A stretch of 64,000 nucleotides of DNA, from the NCBI GenBank assembly GCA_036381015.1, contig DASVDR010000029.1:160676-224675 (forward strand), read 5' to 3'. The notes beneath the pieces are model-generated. The model was given only the letters and a program-made list of their open reading frames with translations, was not told the DNA's origin and made no database searches. The translations under genes and the position numbers were made by a program. This document shows, piece after piece, positions 52,357 through 59,941 of the stretch. Position 1 is the stretch's first letter. Every line of letters starts with the position of its first letter. Source of the stretch: Gammaproteobacteria bacterium. GTDB taxonomy: Bacteria > Pseudomonadota > Gammaproteobacteria > Steroidobacterales > Rariloculaceae.

Positions 52357-53712
52357 ATGAGCCTGTTGCTCGATCTCGGTTATTCGATCGCCCTGCTGCT
52401 CGCGTCGCCGTGGATTCTCTACCGGCTGCTGCGCACGGGCGGATGGCGCGGCTTCTCGTCGCGGTTCGGGTTCGGGCTCGGCGAGCCGGCTTCGGGCTCG
52501 ATATGGCTGCACGGCTCCTCGGCCGGCGAGGTCTCGTTGCTGAAGCCTCTCGTCGCGATGCTCGAGGCCGACCGGCCGGGCGTGCCGCTGATCGTCTCGA
52601 CCTATACGACGACGGGGCTCGCGGCGGCACGCAAGGCCTATCCGCGTCACCGCGTGACGCTGTTTCCGTTCGATCTTTCGGTCGTCGTTCGGCGCTTTCT
52701 CGAGCGCTTCGATCCCCGCATCGTCGTGATCGTCGAGTCGGAGTTCTGGCCGAACTTCCTTCTCGCGGCCGAGGCGCGCGGCGTGCCCGTCGTCGTGCTG
52801 AACGGCAAGATGTCGGAGAAGTCCTGCCGCGCGTACGCGCGGACCGGCGTGCTGCGGCGCGCGCTTCGCAGTGTCGCGCTCGTCGCGGTGCAAAGCGGCG
52901 AGCATGCGGAGCGGCTGCGCCGTCTGGGCGTCGCCCCGGAGCGCCTTCACGTCACCGGTAACATGAAATACGACCTCGCGCACACGGGCGCGGCGGACCA
53001 GTCGCGGCGCCGTCTGCGCGAGCGTCTCGGCTATGCGCCGGAGGATGTCGTCGTGATCGGCGGCAGTCTTCATCCGGGCGAGCACGAGGCCCTGCTCCGC
53101 GCCTTCAAGGCGCTCGACCCGGAGCGGCGCGCCGCCCTGATCGTCGTGCCGCGCTACCCGGAGGACGCCTCGGACGTGGAGCAGCACCTCGCGGCCGAAG
53201 GCCTGCGCGCGGTGCGCAAGACGCTGCTCGACTCCGGGGCCTGCCCCGCGCCCGGGCGGGGCGCCGTGCTCGTCGTCGACACCGTGGGCGAGCTCGGACT
53301 TCTCTACGCCGCGGCCGACGTCGCCTTCGTCGGCGGGAGCCTGTTCTATCGCGGCAGCAACAAGGGGGGCCACAACCTGATGGAGCCTGCCGTCCTCGGC
53401 GTGCCCGTTTTGTTCGGTCCGTACAACTTCAGCTTCAAGGAGACCGTCGAGGATCTGCTGCGGCACGACGCCGGCCTCCTGGTGCGGAACGCGGACGAGC
53501 TCTCCGCGGCGATCGCGGAGCTCGTCGCCGACGGCGAGCGAAGAAGGCGGCTCGGCGAGCGCGGTAAGCGCGTCGTTCTCGACGGGCAAGGCGCGACGCG
53601 GCGAAACTATGCGTTGCTGTCGCACATCATCGACGGTAACGGGCCGCGCTTGCAGGCCCCCGGCTTTGAACGCACAATGCCGCGAGCGAGCGGCCACCTG
53701 GATTCCCGATGA
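52357..53712 (+). CDS. waaA: Kdo transferase, divergent copy 1
   Basis: A 451-residue 3-deoxy-D-manno-octulosonic acid transferase, family GT30, adding Kdo from CMP-Kdo to lipid A precursor. One N-terminal membrane anchor; HGSSAGEVS contains the catalytic glutamate E58; ESEFWPNF, NGKMSEKS, VTGNMKYD, GSLHPGEHEALL, VVDTVGELGLLYAAADVAFVGGS and GHNLMEPA follow. The segment HGSSAGE differs from the canonical HAVSVGE found in the second copy at 56365. Its stop overlaps kdsA by four bases, opening the Kdo operon. Confidence 0.9.
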   Translation: MSLLLDLGYSIALLLASPWILYRLLRTGGWRGFSSRFGFGLGEPASGSIWLHGSSAGEVSLLKPLVAMLEADRPGVPLIVSTYTTTGLAAARKAYPRHRVTLFPFDLSVVVRRFLERFDPRIVVIVESEFWPNFLLAAEARGVPVVVLNGKMSEKSCRAYARTGVLRRALRSVALVAVQSGEHAERLRRLGVAPERLHVTGNMKYDLAHTGAADQSRRRLRERLGYAPEDVVVIGGSLHPGEHEALLRAFKALDPERRAALIVVPRYPEDASDVEQHLAAEGLRAVRKTLLDSGACPAPGRGAVLVVDTVGELGLLYAAADVAFVGGSLFYRGSNKGGHNLMEPAVLGVPVLFGPYNFSFKETVEDLLRHDAGLLVRNADELSAAIAELVADGERRRRLGERGKRVVLDGQGATRRNYALLSHIIDGNGPRLQAPGFERTMPRASGHLDSR

Positions 53713-54542
53713 GCGAAAAGCACGTATTTGTCGGCGACATAGACTGCGGATCCGATGAGCTTTTCTTGATCTCGGGGCCGTGCGTCATCGAGCACGAACC
53801 GTTGATGATGCGCACCGCCGAGCGCCTCAAGGGCATCGCGGCGGAGCTCGGTCTGCCGCTCATCTTCAAGTCGTCGTTCTCGAAGGACAACCGCAGCTCG
53901 CTCGACTACTACCAGGGCCCGGGCCTCGAGGCCGGATTGAGAACGCTCGAGAAGATCAAGCGCGAGTTCGAGCTGCCGATCCTCACCGACATCCACTATC
54001 CGTCGCAGGCGGCGCCGGCTGCCGAGGTCGTCGACGTCCTCCAGATTCCGGCCTACCTCTGCATGCAGACCGAGCTCGTCGTCGCCGCCGCGAAGACCGG
54101 CGCCGTGATCAATATCAAGCACGGCCAGTTCATCGCCCCGGACAACATGGCGAAGCCCGTGCAGAAGATCGAGGCATCCGGCAACGACCGCATCATCCTC
54201 ACCGAGCGCGGCTACACGTTCGGGTACAACGACCTCGTGGTCGATCCGCGCAGCTTTTATCTGCTCGCGCAGACCGGCTATCCGGTCGTCTTCGACATCA
54301 CGCACACGATCAGGAAGTACGGCATCCCCAGCAAGGATCCGCGCGGCGGCACGCGCGAGTTCTTGACCGTGCTCGCACGGGCCGGCGTGGCCGCCGGCGT
54401 CGACGGCATCTTCATCGAGGCGCACCCGAACCCGCCCGAGGCGCTCTGCGATGCGGCCAGCCAATACGAGCTGGACCATCTCGCCGACTTCGTGCGGCCG
54501 CTGCTCGACATTCACGACATCGTTCGCTCTCGGGCGCATTGA
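53709..54542 (+). CDS. kdsA: 3-deoxy-8-phosphooctulonate synthase
   Basis: A 277-residue class I aldolase-like enzyme condensing PEP with arabinose 5-phosphate to Kdo 8-phosphate. LISGPCVIEHE, FKSSFSKDNRSS, GPGLEAGLRTLEKIK, TDIHYPSQAAPAA, DVLQIPAYLCMQTELV, NIKHGQFIAPDNM, LTERGYTFGYNDLVVD, FDITHTIRKYG and IFIEAHPNPPEALCD are diagnostic. It overlaps waaA copy 1 by four bases (ATGA) and is followed seven bases later by the transaldolase-CBS gene. Confidence 0.96.
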   Translation: MSEKHVFVGDIDCGSDELFLISGPCVIEHEPLMMRTAERLKGIAAELGLPLIFKSSFSKDNRSSLDYYQGPGLEAGLRTLEKIKREFELPILTDIHYPSQAAPAAEVVDVLQIPAYLCMQTELVVAAAKTGAVINIKHGQFIAPDNMAKPVQKIEASGNDRIILTERGYTFGYNDLVVDPRSFYLLAQTGYPVVFDITHTIRKYGIPSKDPRGGTREFLTVLARAGVAAGVDGIFIEAHPNPPEALCDAASQYELDHLADFVRPLLDIHDIVRSRAH

Positions 54543-54549
54543 GACCTTC

Positions 54550-55584
54550 ATGGACCTTTATCTCGACTCCGTAGATTTCAAGGAAATCGAAGCGGCTTTC
54601 GATTTCGGCTTCGTAAAGGGGCTGACGACGACGCCGACGTTCATGCACCGTCACGGCATCACCGACATCGACGGCGCGATCGTGAAGCTCTCCGGGATGG
54701 TGCCGGAGCTTCAAGTCGAGGCCCTCGGCGATACGCCCGATGCGATCGTCGCCGAGGCCGAGCGAATTCTCGGGCTGGGGCTCGAGCGCGAGCCCGTGTT
54801 CAAGGTGCCGATCTCGAACGCCGGCGTGAAGGCGTGCCAGCGGCTGACGAACCGCGGCCACCGCGTGAACGTGCATCTGATCTACACGTTGAATCAGGCG
54901 TACATGGCGATGGAGGCCGGCGCCGCGTTCGTCTGCCCGCTCGCCGGGCGCCTCCAGGATCAGGGCCACGACGCGATCAAGCTGTTCGAGCAGTGCGTCG
55001 AGGTCGTCGAGGTGCACGGCTACGACACGAAGGTCATGTTCTCTTCCGTGCGCCATGCCGAGCACGTGCGCCAGGCGCTGCTCGCCGGCGTGCACGTCTG
55101 CACGGTGCCGTTCCTCGTGATGCAGCACCTCTGCGACAACTCGCTGACCGAGGTCGGCACGGCCCAGTTCAGGGAGCACACGCAGCTCATGACGGTGAAG
55201 GTCAAGGATCTGATTCGGGAGGAGAATCCGGTCTGCTCGCCGTCGGACACGCTGACTGCGGCGATGGTCGGCATGACGCAATCGCGCCTCGGCGCCGTCA
55301 CCGTCGTCGACGAGTCGGGCGCCGTCGCGGGGGTCTTCACCGACGGCGACCTGCGCCGCCGCCTGCAGAAGGACGGCCCGTCGATTCTCGACAAGACGCT
55401 CGGCCAGATCGGCTTCACGAAGAGCCCGGTCACGATCGGCAAGGAAAGCCTGTTGAACGAGGCGGTGAAGCTCTTCAAGGAGTTCCAGGTCGACAGCATC
55501 GTCGTCGTCGACGACGAGCGGCCCGCCGGCATCCTCGACATTCAGGATCTCGTGCGCCTCGGCCTGCTCGGTCCGCAGCGCTAA
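54550..55584 (+). CDS. Transaldolase/FSA-like protein fused to a CBS pair
   Basis: A 344-residue fusion. Residues 1-~205 resemble the short transaldolase/fructose-6-phosphate aldolase (TalC/FSA) barrel: MDLYLDS with D6, GLTTTPT (FSA has TTNPS, so Asn28 is Thr) and the Schiff-base lysine K85 in VFKVPISNAG. PLAGRLQDQG is where FSA has PYVxRxDAQG, so Tyr131 is replaced. Residues ~215-340 hold two CBS motifs (PVCSPSDTLTAAMVGM...GVFTDGDLRRR and SPVTIGKESLLNEAVKL...GILDIQDLVRLGL), arranged like the CBS pair of KdsD. Located between kdsA and a kdsC-like gene, where an arabinose-5-phosphate source is expected. Function is inference. Confidence 0.85.
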   Translation: MDLYLDSVDFKEIEAAFDFGFVKGLTTTPTFMHRHGITDIDGAIVKLSGMVPELQVEALGDTPDAIVAEAERILGLGLEREPVFKVPISNAGVKACQRLTNRGHRVNVHLIYTLNQAYMAMEAGAAFVCPLAGRLQDQGHDAIKLFEQCVEVVEVHGYDTKVMFSSVRHAEHVRQALLAGVHVCTVPFLVMQHLCDNSLTEVGTAQFREHTQLMTVKVKDLIREENPVCSPSDTLTAAMVGMTQSRLGAVTVVDESGAVAGVFTDGDLRRRLQKDGPSILDKTLGQIGFTKSPVTIGKESLLNEAVKLFKEFQVDSIVVVDDERPAGILDIQDLVRLGLLGPQR

Positions 55585-55588
55585 CCCA

Positions 55589-55653
55589 AAAAGGTGTCAG
55601 ACACCTTTTCCGGCCCGAGCCCTTCGTCGAGGAAAAGGTGTCCGACACCTTTT
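55589..55653. repeat. Pair of AAAAGGTGTC-N-GACACCTTTT palindromes
   Basis: Two perfect 10-base-arm palindromes (55589-55609, centre A; 55633-55653, centre C) lie 44 bases apart between the transaldolase-CBS and kdsC-like genes. The second is followed by extra T residues and could attenuate transcription. The GGTGTCxGACACC core is a dispersed REP-like element in many proteobacterial genomes. It is the only break in the otherwise tightly packed operon. Confidence 0.8.
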
Positions 55654-55660
55654 TTTCGTG

Positions 55661-56368
55661 ATGCCATCGGTAAGTGACGTGCAGACGGCGTTCGCGGCGC
55701 TCGGCGGCGTGTTTCTGACGCCGGCCGCGGCGCTCGCGGAGCGGGCCGCGGCCGCGCGCGGAATCGTCTTCGACTGGGACGGCGTCTTCAACACGGGCGC
55801 GAAGGGCGACGGCGGCGCGAGCGGCTTCAGCGAAGCGGACTCGATGGGCGTCAATTTGCTGCGGTTCGCGATGTGGCGGGCGCATGCCGGGCTGCCGATC
55901 GCCGCGATCATCACCGGCGAGGAGAACCGGGGCGCTGCCGCGTTCGCGGCGCGCGAGCACTTTCACGTGCTCTACACCGGCGTCAAGAACAAGCCCGACG
56001 CGCTCGACGCGCTCTGCGCCGAGCACGGCCTGCCGCCGGAACGTCTGATCGCGGTATTCGACGACGTGAACGATCTCGCGATGGCCGCCCGCTGCGGCGT
56101 CAGGATCCTCGTGAGGCGAGACTCGAGCCCGCTGCTGCACGAGCACGTCGCGCGGCGCGGCCTCGCGGACTACGTGACCGCGGCGCCCCCCGAGCGCCAC
56201 GCGGTGCGTGAGGCCGCCGAGCTTCTGCTCGGGCTCACCGGCGAGTTCGAGCGGGCCGTGGACTCGCGTGTCGCATGGGACGAGGATTACCGGCGCTACT
56301 TCGCGGCTCGCCAGGCCGTGGAGACGCGCTTCGAGTCCATGCCGCTCCAAGGGAGAGCCCGCGAGTGA
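55661..56368 (+). CDS. kdsC: KdsC-like HAD phosphatase
   Basis: A 235-residue HAD-superfamily phosphatase expected to remove the phosphate from Kdo 8-phosphate or a related acid. GIVFDWDGVFNTG carries the nucleophile D38 and acid/base D40 (KdsC has DVDGVLTDG), AAIITGEENRG the Thr/Ser motif, VKNKPDALDAL the lysine and AVFDDVNDLAMA the second Asp pair. ADYVTAAPPERHAVREAAELL matches the KdsC tail. It is longer and more divergent than typical KdsC (~170-190), with N- and C-terminal extensions, so a different 8-phospho substrate is possible. GTG 55658 is an alternative start. Confidence 0.82.
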   Translation: MPSVSDVQTAFAALGGVFLTPAAALAERAAAARGIVFDWDGVFNTGAKGDGGASGFSEADSMGVNLLRFAMWRAHAGLPIAAIITGEENRGAAAFAAREHFHVLYTGVKNKPDALDALCAEHGLPPERLIAVFDDVNDLAMAARCGVRILVRRDSSPLLHEHVARRGLADYVTAAPPERHAVREAAELLLGLTGEFERAVDSRVAWDEDYRRYFAARQAVETRFESMPLQGRARE

Positions 56369-57681
56369 CCGTCTGGTCGGTCGCCGCCTATCTCCTGCTC
56401 CCCTACGCGCTGTGGAATCTGATCTGGCGCGGACTGCGCTACCGCCCCTATTGGAACCGCTGGCCCGAGCGCTTCGGCTTCGTCGAGCCGGTGCCGGGAC
56501 GGCGGGTAATCTGGGTGCACGCCGTGTCGGTCGGCGAGGTGCGCTCGTCCGCGGCCCTGATCGTCGCGCTCGACGAGCGCTATCCCGAGCACCGCATCCA
56601 CGTGACGACGATGACGCCCACGGGGTCCGAGCAGGTGCGGGAGCTCTTCGGCGAGCGCGTGAGCCACTCGTACGTCCCGTACGACCTGCCGGACGCCGTG
56701 CATCGTTTCCTCGACCGCATCCGGCCCGATCTCGCCGTCATCGCGGAGACCGAGTTCTGGCCGAACATTTTCGCCGCGTGCCGGCAGCGGGGCATTCCGC
56801 TCTTCCTCGTGAACGTGCGCGTGTCACAGGCATCGCTACGGGGCTATCTCCGCGCGCCGCGGACGACGCGCAGGATGCTCGAGAACGCGGACCTGATCTG
56901 CCCGCAGACCGAGGTCGACGCCGAGCGGCTGCGCCTGCTCGGCGCGCCCGCCGAGCGAATCCACGTGACCGGAAACCTCAAGTTCGACGTCGAGCTGCCG
57001 CAGAGCCTTCTGCAAGAAGGCGCGGCCGTGCGGCAGCAGTGGGGCCGAGATCGGCCGGTATGGATCGCGGCGAGCACGCACGCGGGCGAGGAGGCGCAGG
57101 TCCTCGACGCCTTCGCGAAGCTGCGGCAGACGCACCCCGACTTGCTGCTCGCCCTCGTGCCGCGCCATCCGGAGCGCTTCGACGGCGTGGAGCGCCTCTG
57201 CGAGCGCCGCGGGTACGAGATCGCGCTCCGCAGCCTCGCGCACCGGGAGCTCGGGGCGGAGGTGGACATCGTCGTCGGCGACACGATGGGAGAGCTTCAG
57301 CGGCTCTATGCCGCTTCCGACGTCGCGTTCGTCGGCGGCAGCCTCGTACGCCACGGCGGCCAGAACATTCTCGAGGCCTGCGCCGTGCGCGTGCCCGTGA
57401 TCTTCGGACCGCACATGTTTCATTTCGAGGAGATCAGCCGGCTCGCGCTCGAACGCGGCGCCGCGCGGCAGGTCGCCGACGCGGACGAGCTTGCCGACGC
57501 CGTCGCGCTCTTCCTCGACCGGCCCGATCTGCGGCGCGCCGCCGGCGACGCCGCGCACAGCCTGATGGAGGACAATCACGGTGCGCTGCAGCGCACGCTG
57601 CGGCTGATGGACGAGACCCTCGGGCGTGTCGGCTTCGGCGTCGACCCGGCTTTCCGGCAACCCGCCGAAAAGGCGCCTTGA
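56365..57681 (+). CDS. waaA: Kdo transferase, canonical copy 2
   Basis: A 438-residue GT30 Kdo transferase closely following the enterobacterial WaaA pattern: VIWVHAVSVGEVRSS with E58, TTMTPTGSEQV, VPYDLPDAVHRFLDRI, IAETEFWPNIFAACRQRGIP, VNVRVSQASLRGY, VTGNLKFDVELP, WIAASTHAGEE, LVPRHPERFD, VVGDTMGELQRLYAASDVAFVGGS and GQNILEACA. GTG start at 56365 overlaps the kdsC-like stop (GTGA). A second, divergent waaA opens the same operon, which is unusual. Its stop overlaps the nuclease start (TGATG). Confidence 0.93.
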   Translation: MTVWSVAAYLLLPYALWNLIWRGLRYRPYWNRWPERFGFVEPVPGRRVIWVHAVSVGEVRSSAALIVALDERYPEHRIHVTTMTPTGSEQVRELFGERVSHSYVPYDLPDAVHRFLDRIRPDLAVIAETEFWPNIFAACRQRGIPLFLVNVRVSQASLRGYLRAPRTTRRMLENADLICPQTEVDAERLRLLGAPAERIHVTGNLKFDVELPQSLLQEGAAVRQQWGRDRPVWIAASTHAGEEAQVLDAFAKLRQTHPDLLLALVPRHPERFDGVERLCERRGYEIALRSLAHRELGAEVDIVVGDTMGELQRLYAASDVAFVGGSLVRHGGQNILEACAVRVPVIFGPHMFHFEEISRLALERGAARQVADADELADAVALFLDRPDLRRAAGDAAHSLMEDNHGALQRTLRLMDETLGRVGFGVDPAFRQPAEKAP

Positions 57682-58529
57682 TGTCGATGGACGGTCGCGT
57701 CGACCTTGCGCGCGCGAGCGCACGCGCCGTCAAAACGCTCGCGCTCGCGCTCGTCGCGTCGGCGGGCGCCGCGGCGCTCGCGGGCCCTGCTCTCGCGTTC
57801 GGGCCGGAAGGGCACAGGGTCGCGGGGCGGCTTGCCGAGCCGCTGCTCTGCCCGGCGGCCGCGGCAGCCGTCGAGAGCCTCGCGGGCGGCGAGGATCTCG
57901 GCGAGATCGGGGTCTGGGCCGACCGCATCCGCGACGACGAGGCCTGGCGGCACACCGGTCCCTGGCACTACATGAACATCGCGGACGGCGCTTCGATCGC
58001 GTCGTTCGTGCACCCGCCGGAAGGCGACGTGCTCTGGGCCATCGAGCGTCACGCCGCGCGGCTCGCGGCGCCAGGCTCGCGCGCCGACAAGCGCGAAGCG
58101 CTGAGATTTCTCGTGCACTTCGTCGTCGACGTGCACCAGCCGCTTCACGTCGGCCGGGAGTCGGACCGCGGCGGCAACACGATCGACGTGCGCGTCGGCG
58201 GCGAGACGATCACGCTGCATCGATTCTGGGATACGGACGTCCTGCGGCTCGCCGGGTTGCCGGAGCCGATCTATGCCCGCGGCCTCGAGCCGCTCGTGCG
58301 CCTGTTCGTGGTTGCCGCCGGCGACGATCCGTACCCGACTTGGGCGGCCGAAAGCCTCGCGCTGCGTCCGCAGGTGTATGCGTTCACGGCAGCGCGGAGC
58401 GGGGCGGTGCGTCTCGACGACGCGTACCTCGACCGCGCGGACGCGATCACGCGCGTGCGGCTCGCACAAGCTGCCGCGCGGCTCGCCGCGACGCTGAATC
58501 GGATTCTCGCGCCGGGCGAGGCGTGCTGA
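57681..58529 (+). CDS. Secreted S1/P1-type nuclease
   Basis: A 282-residue exported zinc nuclease. The signal peptide ends in AGPALAFGPEGHRVAGRLAE, so the family-conserved N-terminal zinc site begins right at the mature terminus (here Phe rather than Trp, then GH). WADRIRDDEAW, TGPWHYMNI, LRFLVHFVVDVHQPLHVG, DRGGNTIDV and LHRFWDTDVL supply the remaining zinc ligands. Members cleave single-stranded DNA/RNA and 3'-nucleotides in the periplasm or outside. Start ATG overlaps the waaA stop by one base, so it is the last gene of the Kdo operon. Confidence 0.92.
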   Translation: MSMDGRVDLARASARAVKTLALALVASAGAAALAGPALAFGPEGHRVAGRLAEPLLCPAAAAAVESLAGGEDLGEIGVWADRIRDDEAWRHTGPWHYMNIADGASIASFVHPPEGDVLWAIERHAARLAAPGSRADKREALRFLVHFVVDVHQPLHVGRESDRGGNTIDVRVGGETITLHRFWDTDVLRLAGLPEPIYARGLEPLVRLFVVAAGDDPYPTWAAESLALRPQVYAFTAARSGAVRLDDAYLDRADAITRVRLAQAAARLAATLNRILAPGEAC

Positions 58530-58622
58530 AGGAGCCGAGCCGCTCGCGGAGACGCTTCTCGAGGGCGGCGCTTTCCGCGAGCGGCGTTTAGATCGGCCGT
58601 ACGATCCGACGCCGCCGCGCCG

Positions 58623-59768
58623 TCAACCCTGCTGGAATTCCGGCGTCATCTCCTTGCAGGGCTGCTCCTGGAAAGGCACGTCCGAGAGATACATGACGTC
58701 GTAGCTCTCGTAGGGCGCCGCCAAATAGACCGGATCGGTGACCGTGTACTCACGCTTCAGCGCCATCGTTTCGGTGTCGAGCGTGAAGCGCTCCACGATG
58801 TGCATCTGCTCGCTGCTGCGAGTGGGCGGGGACAGGACGCCTTCGGCAAAGCCGATGGTATCGACCACCAGCGTGTCGCCCTCCCAGTTGCCGATCGAAT
58901 GCCCGGCGTAGCTCGGCTCGAGGTTCTCCGGATGCTCGGTCATACCGATGTGGATTCGGCGATGGAAGTTGTACAGGCCATAGGTGATGTCGATGACCTT
59001 TTCGCCTTCCGGCGTGATTCTTTGCACGAAACGGTTGATCGGCCAGTCCGCCGTCCAGTCTCGGATGATGCTGGTGGGTTTGCAGGCGAACCACGGATTG
59101 TCCTCCGGAGACCGGCGGTCGAAAGCCTCGGCCGCCTGCCGGCCTCGTTCCGTATAGACGACTTCCGGCCTCGGCGGCATCGTGGCGCGCACGTCCTCCA
59201 GGGTGATCTTGCCGGCGGCGAAATCCGGCGACAGGTGCTTGGGAATCATGGAGCCGCGACCGCCGCTCGGGGGCACGGTCAGCACGAGCTGCTCCACGGC
59301 CCAGTCACCGCTGAGGTTGAGCGTGCCGTCGGCCAGGCGCAGTGGACGATTGTGCGTATCGACGGGCTGACTCGTCGTTAGCTGATCGTTTCGGTTCATT
59401 TCGACCGAATCGCCGATCTTGAAGTTTTCGATGTAGCACGCTTCGGGATCATCGCGGTGCGGGTGACCTTCGATCTCCACGTGCGCGCCGACCTTGAACA
59501 TGTCGATGGACCAACCGGAGCGCCTGATCAGGGTCGCGGCGCGCATTTCGCAGCGCATGTGCACCGTCTTGCCGTTCTCGTCGACCGTGTCGAGCTCCAT
59601 GTAGGAGTGCGGGTTCACCAGGTTCATCTTGGTGAGGGTTCCGGACCATTCCTCGTTGACTTCCATCTCGAAACGGCCGAAACCATGGTGCGCGAACGCC
59701 GGCGCAGCCAAGCTGGCAACGGTGGCAGCGGCAACTGCCGACCTCAGAATCTTGTGTGACATGTCCAT
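58623..59768 (-). CDS. Fusion of DUF6152 and WEGDTLVV-family domains, secreted
   Basis: A 381-residue exported protein. The signal peptide ends AAPAFAHHGFGRFEME, followed by a DUF6152 domain (GTLTKMNLVNPHSYMELDTV, VGAHVEIEGHPHRDDP; ~residues 25-120) and then a WEGDTLVV domain (NPWFACKPTS, YNFHRRIHIG, SIGNWEGDTLVVDTIGF, IVERFTLDTETMALKREYTVTD). These two domains are separate neighbouring genes at 11675 and 12551, so the fusion is evidence for a joint function. Monocistronic-looking; convergent with the nuclease gene. Confidence 0.88.
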   Translation of the reverse strand: MDMSHKILRSAVAAATVASLAAPAFAHHGFGRFEMEVNEEWSGTLTKMNLVNPHSYMELDTVDENGKTVHMRCEMRAATLIRRSGWSIDMFKVGAHVEIEGHPHRDDPEACYIENFKIGDSVEMNRNDQLTTSQPVDTHNRPLRLADGTLNLSGDWAVEQLVLTVPPSGGRGSMIPKHLSPDFAAGKITLEDVRATMPPRPEVVYTERGRQAAEAFDRRSPEDNPWFACKPTSIIRDWTADWPINRFVQRITPEGEKVIDITYGLYNFHRRIHIGMTEHPENLEPSYAGHSIGNWEGDTLVVDTIGFAEGVLSPPTRSSEQMHIVERFTLDTETMALKREYTVTDPVYLAAPYESYDVMYLSDVPFQEQPCKEMTPEFQQG

Positions 59769-59941
59769 GGTTATCCCTTCATCCTTGCCGCTGTAGTCGA
59801 ATAGAACGCCCGATCGAGCTCGGCACCGTGCTTGTCCCGGTGTCGGACAAAGGCGCTCGCCACGAATGGGAAGGCTAGTTTATCTGGATTTTGTCGCGAC
59901 CGGGCCTATGCGATCAAGAAGAGAGCAAGCACCGCGAGAGC

